Below, piece by piece: positions 1 through 5,095 of a DNA stretch of 5,095 nt (within the stretch, counting starts at the first letter, position 1; each line of letters starts with the position of its first letter). The DNA comes from Oscillospiraceae bacterium (lineage in GTDB: Bacteria; Bacillota; Clostridia; Oscillospirales; Oscillospiraceae). The notes beneath the pieces are model-generated. The model made no database searches. It saw nothing but the letters and a program-made list of their open reading frames with translations, and was not told where the DNA came from. Location of the stretch: contig JAGBGB010000120.1 in the NCBI GenBank assembly GCA_017936205.1, positions 1 to 5,095 of the forward strand. Direction: 5' to 3'. The position numbers and the translations under genes were made by a program.

Positions 1-111
1 AAAAATCAAGTGTTTTTTTAGAAAAATCGCAAAATACTTCTTGCTGCACCAGTGGGTGTGGATGATGAGAAATTGTAATAAGATGTGTACAAGGTATGCC
101 TGTAATGCCCC

Positions 112-140
112 TTGACATTTAAGAATTATGATTGTATGAT
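112..140 (+). promoter_or_regulatory. Sigma-A-type promoter for comF
   Basis: A perfect -35 box TTGACA (112-117) and a -10 box TATGAT (135-140, five of six consensus bases) are separated by exactly 17 bases. Transcription would begin near 147, giving a leader of about 30 bases before the comF start at 176. The -35 box forms the right arm of a short imperfect dyad, TGTaCAAGG (94-102) with CCTTGACA (110-117), which could be an operator or chance. The boxes are seen directly; promoter activity is inferred. Confidence 0.75.
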
Positions 141-175
141 AGAAAACATACAAATGAGAAAAGAGAAAATTTGGT

Positions 176-826
176 ATGAAAATGATATACAACTGGATAC
201 TTGAGCTACTTTATCCCGGGAAGTGTACATTCTGTAACAAGCTGCTGCATTGGAAGGAGACGGATCTGTGCAGCACTTGTCGTATGGCTCTGGAGGAGGT
301 TCATAAGCCGCTCCGGAAAGGGAGCTTCTTTCAGTGCTGCTACAGTGCCTACTATTATCGGGATTCGGTGGCTTCTGCAATCAAACGCTATAAGTTTGCC
401 GGAAAGGAGCATTATGCACAGTGCTTTGGCAGGCTCCTTGCTATGAAGCTCCTGAAGGAGCAGGTGCAGATGGATGTCATTACTTGGGCACCTGTCAGCT
501 CTAAGAGAAGGTTCCGCAGAGGATATGATCAATCCCAGGAGCTTGCCAAGGTTGTGGGGAGGGAACTGGGAGTGCCTGTGGTTAGAATGCTCAAAAAGGT
601 AAAGCATACCACTGCCCAGGCAACAATGAAGGACCCTTCAGCAAGATTAGCCAATGTATTCAATGTGTATAAGGCTGTGCATCCTGAAAAAATCCGTGGC
701 AGACGGATTCTGGTCATAGATGATGTGATCACCACCGGAGCGACCCTGAATGAGTGCTGCCGTATTCTGAAAATGGCAGGCGCAGATACGCTTCTATGTG
801 CTACTTTTGCTTCTGCAGGCAATTGA
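176..826 (+). CDS. comF: ComF family protein (double zinc ribbon plus phosphoribosyltransferase domain)
   Basis: This 216-residue protein has the usual size and plan of ComFC/ComF/GntX proteins. Near the N-terminus, Cys17, Cys20, Cys32 and Cys35 form a CxxC...CxxC zinc-binding module. The rest is a type I phosphoribosyltransferase-like domain. It has a basic RRFRRGYDQSQ segment at about 111-121, which matches the family's RGFNQ-type region, and the PRPP-binding loop ILVIDDVITTGAT at 178-190 with the acidic pair Asp182-Asp183. In naturally competent bacteria ComF proteins act in the cytoplasm or at the membrane in uptake of transforming DNA; in clostridia the real role is often unknown, so competence here is an inference from family only. 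The ATG at 176 lies about 30 bases after the predicted transcription start; its ribosome site is weak (AAGAGA at 161-166), and the ATG at 182 (Met3) is an alternative. The gene appears to be transcribed alone, with its own promoter and terminator. Confidence 0.93.
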   Translation: MKMIYNWILELLYPGKCTFCNKLLHWKETDLCSTCRMALEEVHKPLRKGSFFQCCYSAYYYRDSVASAIKRYKFAGKEHYAQCFGRLLAMKLLKEQVQMDVITWAPVSSKRRFRRGYDQSQELAKVVGRELGVPVVRMLKKVKHTTAQATMKDPSARLANVFNVYKAVHPEKIRGRRILVIDDVITTGATLNECCRILKMAGADTLLCATFASAGN

Positions 827-897
827 GCATGTAAAGCAAAGCGTGTGGTATCATCTATAGATCTTCCATTTAAGCAGAAGGCGATTCATAAAGCTTG

Positions 898-940
898 AAT
901 TCACGAATTCCTGAATAAAGGAATTCGTGAATTTCCTTGT
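898..940 (+). terminator. Rho-independent terminator of comF
   Basis: A perfect 15-bp stem (898-912 with 919-933) closes a six-base loop GAATAA and is followed by TTTCCTTGTT. It begins 72 bases after the comF stop. The T tract is interrupted, so it may be only moderately efficient. On the opposite strand no T run follows the stem, so it is a poor terminator for the convergent dapA. The stem is AT-rich and each arm carries GAATTC-like repeats, so it could also be a small palindromic repeat. Confidence 0.65.
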
Positions 941-1031
941 TGCCCACCCTTATCCACTGCAACAGTTGTTAAAAAGGGGGAGTGTGAAGCTTTTAAAATT
1001 TGTTGCGGAAATTATAGAAAAGGATAGGAAT

Positions 1032-1907
1032 CTATAGGAAACATTTTTCCATGGCAGAGAATAGCTCTTTTCTTCCTGCATCAGACAGAGGTGTTAAAGG
1101 AAGCCTCAAATTCTCTCGACACAGTCCCTGCGAAGCAAGTGCAGCCTTAATGGGAATGGGATTGACCTCACAGAATAATGCGTCGATCAAAGGGAGGTAC
1201 TGCAGTTGAAGTGCGGCTGCTTTCTTATATTGCCCAATAAAACAGAGGGAAGTGATCTGATGAACCACCTCGGGACAAAGATTAGACAATACAGAGATGA
1301 TTCCACAGCCTCCTAAGGACAAGGTCGGGACGATCTGATCGTCATTGCCCGACCAGACATAACAGTTTGGGAGTGCACATAGCTTTGCAGTCTGACTGAT
1401 GTTTCCGCTGGCATCCTTGATTCCGTTGATTCTTGGATGAGTAGAAAGGATCCTACAGCAATCGTGGGTCATATTTGTTCCGGTGCGAGAGGGAACATTA
1501 TATGTTATCAGGGGAAGGGCGCTGCGATTGGCAATGGTCAAGTAATGCTCCAATAATCCCTCCTGTGTGCATTTGTTATAATAGGGTGTGACTGCCAATA
1601 AAGCATCGACTCCACAGCGTTCAGCAGTCTGAGCGAGCTCTGCTGCTGCAAGGGTGTTGTTCGATCCGATGCCCGCAATGATCTTGCAAGCTCCGTCAAC
1701 AAAGTGAACGCAGTACATCCAAAGTTGAGCTTTCTCCTCTCGTGAGAGGGTGCTTGCTTCTCCTGTTGTGCCACAGATCACCAGAGCAGGAATCTTTGCA
1801 TCTAATTGTCTGATCAGAAGTTGTTCCAGTGCAGGAAAATCGATCCCATCATCAGTAAAAGGGGTAATGAGAGCGGTGGCTACCCCTCTAAATATCGGCT
1901 CTTTCAT
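1032..1907 (-). CDS. dapA: 4-hydroxy-tetrahydrodipicolinate synthase (DapA)
   Basis: DapA condenses pyruvate with L-aspartate-4-semialdehyde, the first committed step towards diaminopimelate (cell wall) and lysine; it is a cytoplasmic (beta/alpha)8-barrel enzyme, usually a tetramer. The 291 residues match the usual length of about 292. Visible family motifs are CGTTGEAS at 45-52 (Thr47, Thr48), TPYYN at 107-111 (Tyr110), YNVPSRTG at 136-143 (Tyr136 and Arg141, the latter typical of true DapA within the aldolase superfamily), GIKDASGN at 162-169 with the Schiff-base Lys164, and NPIPIKAAL at 249-257. All align with the E. coli enzyme at a constant offset of three. The start is the ATG at 1907, six bases after GGGAGGT; a TTG at 1922 in frame overlaps that ribosome site and is not used. 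Lysine-site residues differ from E. coli (Arg56, Lys59, Ala87), suggesting no feedback inhibition. The protein is cysteine-rich (15 Cys). It faces away from queA and converges on comF. Confidence 0.95.
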   Translation of the reverse strand: MKEPIFRGVATALITPFTDDGIDFPALEQLLIRQLDAKIPALVICGTTGEASTLSREEKAQLWMYCVHFVDGACKIIAGIGSNNTLAAAELAQTAERCGVDALLAVTPYYNKCTQEGLLEHYLTIANRSALPLITYNVPSRTGTNMTHDCCRILSTHPRINGIKDASGNISQTAKLCALPNCYVWSGNDDQIVPTLSLGGCGIISVLSNLCPEVVHQITSLCFIGQYKKAAALQLQYLPLIDALFCEVNPIPIKAALASQGLCRENLRLPLTPLSDAGRKELFSAMEKCFL

Positions 1908-1913
1908 AGAAAC

Positions 1914-1920
1914 ACCTCCC
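1914..1920 (-). promoter_or_regulatory. Ribosome binding site that fixes the dapA start
   Basis: On the minus strand GGGAGGT lies six bases before the ATG at 1907. The longer reading frame would start at TTG 1920-1922, inside this site, and would have no ribosome site of its own. I did not find a convincing dapA promoter: a TAGAAT at 1930-1925 would place the transcript start inside the ribosome site. Confidence 0.85.
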
Positions 1921-1962
1921 AACTATTCTATGACTGTTGTTTGTGAATCGTGAATATTCCTG

Positions 1963-1991
1963 TTGCAATTATGATGAAAATAGGGTATAAT
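1963..1991 (+). promoter_or_regulatory. Sigma-A-type promoter for queA-tgt
   Basis: A -35 box TTGCAA (1963-1968) and a perfect -10 box TATAAT (1986-1991) are 17 bases apart. Transcription would begin near 1998, giving a leader of about 80 bases. Just upstream are a tandem GTGAAT (1943-1948 and 1950-1955) and the palindrome GAATATTC (1952-1959), which might be an operator shared with divergent dapA. No riboswitch fold was recognised in the leader. Confidence 0.75.
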
Positions 1992-2059
1992 GGAGCAGAC
2001 TGTGAAGATATGATAATTCAGGAGTATCCCATTGTATTTCATTTAGTGGGAGAATTCGG

Positions 2060-2066
2060 AAGGTGG
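2060..2066 (+). promoter_or_regulatory. Ribosome binding site supporting the GTG start of queA
   Basis: AAGGTGG lies 10 bases before GTG 2077. An in-frame TAG at 2068-2070 rules out any start further upstream, and the next in-frame Met is residue 31, inside the conserved N-terminal region. Together these make the GTG start firm. Confidence 0.8.
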
Positions 2067-2076
2067 ATAGAGAACG

Positions 2077-3099
2077 GTGAAGACCAGTGATTTTTATTAC
2101 GATTTACCTACAGAATTGATTGCTCAGACGCCTCTGCAGCAGAGGGACGGGTCAAGATTGCTTGTGATGCAGAAGGGGAATGGCTCTCTTGCACACAAAC
2201 ACTTTTACGAGATCGTAGACTATCTGCAGCCCGGGGACTGCCTGGTTATGAATGATTCTCGCGTTCTACCTGCCAGACTCCTTGGGCACCGTCCCACAGG
2301 CGGTGCTGTGGAGATCCTGCTTCTGACCCAGAAGGAGGGCGACATCTGGGAGTGTCTCGCCAAGCCGGGGCGTAAGTTGAAGGAAGGCGCAGAGGTGCTC
2401 TTCGGGGATGGTAGTCTGAAAGCAAAGATCGTAGGAGAGACGGAAACCGGGAATCGTCTGGTGCATTTTTCCTATGAAGGAATTTTTCTCGAGCAGTTGG
2501 AACGACTGGGGAAAATGCCTCTGCCTCCTTACATTAAGGAAGAACTTGCGGATGGAGAACGATATCAGACCGTGTATTCCAGAGTCAACGGCTCAGCTGC
2601 AGCGCCTACAGCAGGCTTGCATTTTACGAAGGAGCTTCTGCAGCAGATTCAAGAGAAGGGTGTCAAGCTGGCTTATGTGACCCTTCATGTAGGACTGGGT
2701 ACATTCCGTCCAGTAAAGGTAGACGATGTAACGAACCATCATATGCACTCTGAATTCTGTATGATCTCTCAGGAGACTGCGGATGTTTTAAACGAGGTCA
2801 AGAGACAGGGAGGTCGGATCGTTTGTGTCGGCACTACCTCCTGCAGAACATTGGAGTCCTTGGCAGAGGAGGATGGAAGCTTCCGAGAGAAATCTGCATG
2901 GACAGAGATTTTTATTTATCCCGGCTATCGCTTCAAGGCTATGGATGCCCTAATCACCAACTTCCATCTGCCGGAAAGTACGCTGATCATGCTGGTCTCT
3001 GCCTTTGCAGGCTATGATCATGTGATGAATGCTTACAAGGAAGCTGTAAATGAAAGATATCGGTTTTTCTCCTTCGGAGATGCTATGTTTATAGAGTGA
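2077..3099 (+). CDS. queA: S-adenosylmethionine:tRNA ribosyltransferase-isomerase (QueA)
   Basis: QueA transfers and rearranges the ribose of S-adenosylmethionine onto preQ1 already placed in tRNA, giving epoxyqueuosine-34 and releasing adenine and methionine; it acts in the cytoplasm. The 340 residues fit the family length of about 340-356. Family hallmarks run through the whole protein: the N-terminal [16 protein letters not shown] segment (5-20), [14 protein letters not shown] (57-70), [13 protein letters not shown] (172-184), [10 protein letters not shown] (204-213), [11 protein letters not shown] (252-262), EIFIYPGY (277-284) and [12 protein letters not shown] (292-303). Translation starts at GTG, supported by a ribosome site and an upstream in-frame stop. 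It is the first gene of a pair with tgt, which starts 9 bases after the queA stop; that pairing supports the assignment because Tgt makes the QueA substrate. No truncation or missing motif is seen. Confidence 0.98.
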   Translation: MKTSDFYYDLPTELIAQTPLQQRDGSRLLVMQKGNGSLAHKHFYEIVDYLQPGDCLVMNDSRVLPARLLGHRPTGGAVEILLLTQKEGDIWECLAKPGRKLKEGAEVLFGDGSLKAKIVGETETGNRLVHFSYEGIFLEQLERLGKMPLPPYIKEELADGERYQTVYSRVNGSAAAPTAGLHFTKELLQQIQEKGVKLAYVTLHVGLGTFRPVKVDDVTNHHMHSEFCMISQETADVLNEVKRQGGRIVCVGTTSCRTLESLAEEDGSFREKSAWTEIFIYPGYRFKAMDALITNFHLPESTLIMLVSAFAGYDHVMNAYKEAVNERYRFFSFGDAMFIE

Positions 3100-3108
3100 G
3101 GATAAGTT

Positions 3109-4245
3109 ATGTTTCAAGTGTTAAAAACAGAAGGAGCTGCCCGTAGGGGAGAATTTACCTGTGCCCATGGTACGGTACAGACTCCGGTTTTTATGAATGT
3201 AGGAACACAGGGTGCCATCAAGGGCGCTCTTAGTGCAGAAGATCTGAAGAATATCGGATGTCAGGTGGAGCTGTCTAACACCTATCATTTACATCTCCGT
3301 CCCGGCGATCAGGTTGTCCGTGATATGGGAGGTCTCCACCGCTTTATGACGTGGGATGGACCGATTCTCACAGACTCCGGTGGCTTTCAGGTGTTCTCCC
3401 TATCTTCTTTGCGGAAGATCAAGGAAGAGGGCGTATATTTTGCCTCCCATTTAGATGGAAGGAAAATTTTTATGGGACCGGAGGAGAGCATGCAGATCCA
3501 GTCTAACCTTGGCTCTGATATTTGCATGGCTTTCGATGAGTGCATTGAGAATCCCGCACCCTATGAATATGTGAAGAGATCTATTGACCGCACATATCGC
3601 TGGTTGGTACGCTGCAAGGAGGAGAATGCAAGACTGAATGCGCTTCCTACAACTGTCAATCCTCAGCAAATGCTCTGGGGCATCAATCAGGGCGGAACCT
3701 ATGCGGATCTACGTATTGAACACATGAAGCGGATCGCCGATCTGGATCTTCCCGGTTATGCCATTGGTGGTTTAGCTGTTGGTGAGCCTACACAAGTGAT
3801 GTATGATATCATTGACGCAGTTGAGCCTCATATGCCTAAGGAGAAGACTCGCTACTTAATGGGTGTGGGCACACCTTCCAATATTATTGAGGCAGTCGCA
3901 AGAGGTGTAGATTTCTTCGATTGTGTCATGCCTGCCAGAAATGCTCGTCATGCAAAGCTTTTTACATGGTCCGGATCACGGAATCTGAAAAATGCCAGAT
4001 ATGAACGGGATGATCGTCCCATTGACGAGGAATGCGATTGCCCGGTTTGCAGACGCTATTCCCGCGCCTATATCCGTCACTTGTTTAAGGCGGAGGAAAT
4101 GCTGGCTATGCGTTTGTCTGTTATGCATAATCTTTATTTCTACAATAAGCTTACCCAAAGGATCCGAGAGGCTCTGGATGAAGGTACATTCGGGATCTTC
4201 CGTGCAAAGTATTCTGAGCTTCTGGGACAAAAGGCTGAAGAGTAA
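3109..4245 (+). CDS. tgt: tRNA-guanine transglycosylase, queuosine-inserting (Tgt)
   Basis: Tgt swaps guanine-34 for preQ1 in tRNAs with GUN anticodons (Asp, Asn, His, Tyr), the step before QueA. The 378 residues match bacterial Tgt. Visible residues are the general base Asp89 in LTDSGGFQ (87-94), the substrate-recognition Asp143 and Cys145 in AFDEC (141-145), GINQGG (191-196), GLAVGE (221-226), the nucleophile Asp271 in FFDCVMPARNAR (269-280), and a zinc site of Cys309, Cys311, Cys314 and His340. The motif after the nucleophile reads MPARNARHAKLF where the E. coli enzyme, from memory, has MPTRNARNGHLF; this is probably a lineage variant. The ATG at 3109 follows GAGGA (3098-3102), which overlaps the queA TGA, consistent with translational coupling. 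No hairpin terminator separates tgt from yajC, so some readthrough into yajC is likely. Confidence 0.98.
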   Translation: MFQVLKTEGAARRGEFTCAHGTVQTPVFMNVGTQGAIKGALSAEDLKNIGCQVELSNTYHLHLRPGDQVVRDMGGLHRFMTWDGPILTDSGGFQVFSLSSLRKIKEEGVYFASHLDGRKIFMGPEESMQIQSNLGSDICMAFDECIENPAPYEYVKRSIDRTYRWLVRCKEENARLNALPTTVNPQQMLWGINQGGTYADLRIEHMKRIADLDLPGYAIGGLAVGEPTQVMYDIIDAVEPHMPKEKTRYLMGVGTPSNIIEAVARGVDFFDCVMPARNARHAKLFTWSGSRNLKNARYERDDRPIDEECDCPVCRRYSRAYIRHLFKAEEMLAMRLSVMHNLYFYNKLTQRIREALDEGTFGIFRAKYSELLGQKAEE

Positions 4246-4275
4246 GAAAAAACTGTAAAGAATCAGAAATTATAC

Positions 4276-4304
4276 TTGCAAATTATAGAGATATCTTGTA
4301 TAAT
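4276..4304 (+). promoter_or_regulatory. Sigma-A-type promoter for yajC
   Basis: The -35 box TTGCAA (4276-4281) and the perfect -10 box TATAAT (4299-4304) have a 17-base spacer. Transcription would begin near 4311, about 25 bases before the yajC ATG. An imperfect inverted repeat, GCAAATTATA (4278-4287) with TATAATATTTGC (4299-4310), spans the promoter and is centred close to the palindrome GATATC (4290-4295), so a repressor site is possible. The boxes are seen; function is inferred. Confidence 0.75.
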
Positions 4305-4335
4305 ATTTGCATTGTAAAAAACGGAGGATATAACT

Positions 4336-4698
4336 ATGGAAGGTTTGTCAAGCTTAATTCCCATGATCGTCATTCTTGGTCTCATGATGTACTTCATGAT
4401 TTGGAGACCCGAGAAGAAAAAGAAGAAGGAAGAAGAAGCACTTCGTAATTCTCTTCAGGTTGGGGATAAGATCACTACCATCGGCGGCATTTGCGGCAAG
4501 ATCGTTGAAATCGACGCTGAGAATATTGTGATCGAGACCAGCAAGGACCGTGTTCGCATGGAGCTGAAGAAGTGGTCTGTTATGACCAATGACAGTGCTG
4601 TAGAGAAGGCAAAGAAGGCTCGTGCTGAGGCTCAGGCTGCAGCTAAGGAGCGTGCCGCTCAGAAGAAGCGTGAGAAGGAAGATAAGAATATCCGCTAA
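4336..4698 (+). CDS. yajC: Preprotein translocase subunit YajC
   Basis: YajC is a small inner-membrane protein that associates with SecDF and the SecYEG translocon (YrbF in Bacillus). The 120 residues show the family plan. There is a single membrane segment at about 5-23 (SSLIPMIVILGLMMYFMIW), followed at once by RPEKKKKKEEE, which fits the inside-positive rule and a cytoplasmic C-terminus. The conserved domain LQVGDKITTIGGICGKIVEID lies at 40-60. A lysine, alanine and glutamate-rich tail (about 88-120) probably forms a charged helix. The ATG is placed by GGAGG (4323-4327), eight bases upstream. Position after tgt is the usual Firmicute order, but secD and secF do not follow within the window, and a terminator stands directly after the stop, so here yajC ends the transcript. 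Low sequence complexity in the tail is normal for the family. Confidence 0.95.
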   Translation: MEGLSSLIPMIVILGLMMYFMIWRPEKKKKKEEEALRNSLQVGDKITTIGGICGKIVEIDAENIVIETSKDRVRMELKKWSVMTNDSAVEKAKKARAEAQAAAKERAAQKKREKEDKNIR

Positions 4699-4711
4699 AA
4701 AACATAGCAAT

Positions 4712-4750
4712 AAGCTGCTGTGATCCATTGGGATTGCAGCAGCTTTTGTT
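4712..4750 (+). terminator. Rho-independent terminator of yajC (and queA-tgt readthrough)
   Basis: A continuous 15-bp stem pairs 4712-4726 with 4731-4745, including two G-T wobbles (4721/4736 and 4722/4735), closes the four-base loop ATTG, and runs into TTTTGTTT. It starts 14 bases after the yajC stop. This is the strongest terminator in the window. Confidence 0.9.
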
Positions 4751-4768
4751 TGGCGGCTTGAAGCCAAA
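4749..4768 (+). repeat. Small inverted repeat after the yajC terminator
   Basis: TTTGGC (4749-4754) pairs with GCCAAA (4763-4768) around an eight-base loop, followed by TAAA. It is short and may be chance or a weak accessory hairpin. Confidence 0.3.
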
Positions 4769-4782
4769 TAAAGGGGTTGTCT

Positions 4783-4855
4783 CAAAACTAAATAGCTCAG
4801 CATCCACCCCTAATGAATAGCCGAAGACAAGATGTCACAGAAAATCATAGTTTTG
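4783..4855. repeat. Short inverted repeat CAAAACTA / TAGTTTTG
   Basis: CAAAACTA (4783-4790) and its exact complement TAGTTTTG (4848-4855) enclose 57 bases. The left copy sits within GGGGTTGTCTCAAAACTA, which resembles terminal repeats I associate with insertion elements of clostridia. No open reading frame of note lies between. It could be a remnant of a small non-coding element, or chance. Confidence 0.3.
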
Positions 4856-4882
4856 TGTACAGAAATTGGATTTTCCCTAAAA

Positions 4883-4938
4883 AAAGACACACCAAACCAG
4901 AGTGGTAGAGTTTACCACCCTTGGTTTGGTGTGTTTTT
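4883..4938. terminator. Large hairpin with A/T tracts, possible bidirectional terminator
   Basis: The outer stem pairs 4883-4899 with 4922-4938, 17 bp with one G-T wobble and 13 consecutive Watson-Crick pairs inside. After a small internal loop an inner stem GTGGTA (4902-4907) pairs with TACCAC (4913-4918) around the loop GAGTT. The left arm is preceded by A residues and the right arm ends in TTTTT, so RNA from either strand would carry a U run after the stem. No gene ends near its left side apart from yajC, which already has a terminator, so it more likely serves a gene on the minus strand beyond the window or belongs to a mobile element. Confidence 0.6.
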
Positions 4939-4950
4939 GGTTTGGAGTTG

Positions 4951-4980
4951 TGTCGGTAGGTCAGAAAATTTTGTGTAAGC
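4951..4980 (+). repeat. Possible IS256-type terminal inverted repeat
   Basis: The segment contains GTCAGAAAATTTTGTGTAAG (4960-4979). From memory, IS256-family elements end in repeats that run inward to TTTTGTGTAAA-like sequence, so this could be an element end with the body to the right. A related but interrupted copy (CAGAAAAT, then catag, then TTTTGTGTA) is at 4838-4859 in the same orientation. The partner end and transposase are not in the window, so the call is tentative. Confidence 0.3.
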
Positions 4981-5095
4981 GTTTTTCGACAAAGTCAAGA
5001 AATGATGTCAACATGAATGGCACTGCTCGGCTTATATCCCTTGTCTACCTCGCTCCCTCATCCTTGGGGCGGTATGCACGCCGAGGCGTGAATGC
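4981..5095. other. Right-edge stretch without a recognised gene
   Basis: No protein family is recognised. A plus-strand frame from ATG 5013 stays open to the window edge for 27 codons but has no ribosome site. On the minus strand a short frame after a TAG stop ends at a TGA (4961-4963) inside the putative terminal repeat. The GC content rises here, and a near-perfect dyad with CACGCC and GGCGTG arms lies at 5073-5095. Together with 4951-4980 this could be the start of an insertion sequence whose body lies outside the window. Functional assignment is not possible from what is visible. Confidence 0.3.

Noticed and set aside
1..115. Short reading frames entering from the left edge (one ending at 65, another at 115)
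   Set aside because: They are 20-37 codons long, have no recognisable motif, and nothing chooses between them; either could be the tail of an upstream gene, but neither can be supported.
154..204. A 16-codon upstream frame overlapping the comF start
   Set aside because: It has no ribosome site and no conserved feature; in AT-rich leader sequence such frames are expected by chance.
206..822. Long antisense frames opposite comF
   Set aside because: They are shadows of the comF coding strand; the ComF protein has clear family motifs and the antisense products have none.
1908..2076. Lysine riboswitch or T-box in front of dapA
   Set aside because: The whole divergent gap is about 170 bases and also holds the queA promoter. 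I see no room for a lysine riboswitch, and no T-box core or terminator was recognised.
1998..2076. preQ1 riboswitch in the queA leader
   Set aside because: No compact C-rich hairpin with an A-rich tail typical of preQ1-I, and no terminator or sequestering fold was found; only a weak CCCA/TGGG pairing is present.
4354..4803. 149-codon antisense frame over yajC
   Set aside because: It arises from the purine-rich lysine/glutamate codons of yajC read in reverse (poly-Leu/Ser product); it crosses the terminator and has no ribosome site.
4699..5095. CRISPR array, tRNA, or SCIFF-type peptide gene downstream of yajC
   Set aside because: There are no regularly spaced repeats, no cloverleaf, and no short Cys-rich frame in this stretch, although clostridia often have a SCIFF locus near yajC.

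Overview
The window looks like ordinary chromosomal DNA from a Firmicute, most likely a clostridial (Lachnospiraceae-like) anaerobe. I infer this from the gene set and order (queA-tgt-yajC, as in many Firmicutes), the strong AGGAGG-type ribosome sites, the sigma-A-type promoters, the moderate GC content and the general look of the proteins. This placement is an inference and could not be checked by a search.

Layout from left to right. Bases 1-111 hold no gene I can support. A consensus promoter (112-140) drives a comF-family phosphoribosyltransferase gene (176-826, +), which is followed by a perfect 15-bp hairpin terminator (898-933). On the opposite strand lies dapA (1032-1907, -), dihydrodipicolinate synthase of lysine and diaminopimelate synthesis. 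Its start is an ATG at 1907, placed by a strong Shine-Dalgarno, and not the in-frame TTG at 1922. The dapA-queA gap (1908-2076) carries a clear promoter that drives queA (2077-3099, +, GTG start) and tgt (3109-4245, +), separated by 9 bases. These two enzymes catalyse consecutive steps of queuosine tRNA modification: Tgt inserts preQ1 at position 34 and QueA builds the epoxy-cyclopentane ring. A third promoter (4276-4304), very similar to the queA one, precedes yajC (4336-4698, +), a membrane partner of the SecDF part of the secretion machinery. yajC ends in a strong terminator (4712-4750).

The last roughly 400 bases (4699-5095) contain no recognisable gene. They hold the yajC terminator, a second large hairpin with A/T tracts on both sides (4883-4938), a short inverted repeat, a repeated TTTTGTGTA motif, and a stretch from about 4951 that resembles the terminal inverted repeat of an IS256-type insertion sequence. 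The likely reading is the edge of a mobile or decayed mobile element, but this is weakly supported.

I found no new biological system here. The points most worth a second look are the residues in DapA that predict insensitivity to lysine feedback, the near-twin promoters in front of queA and yajC with an inverted repeat across the latter, and the possible mobile-element border at the right edge.
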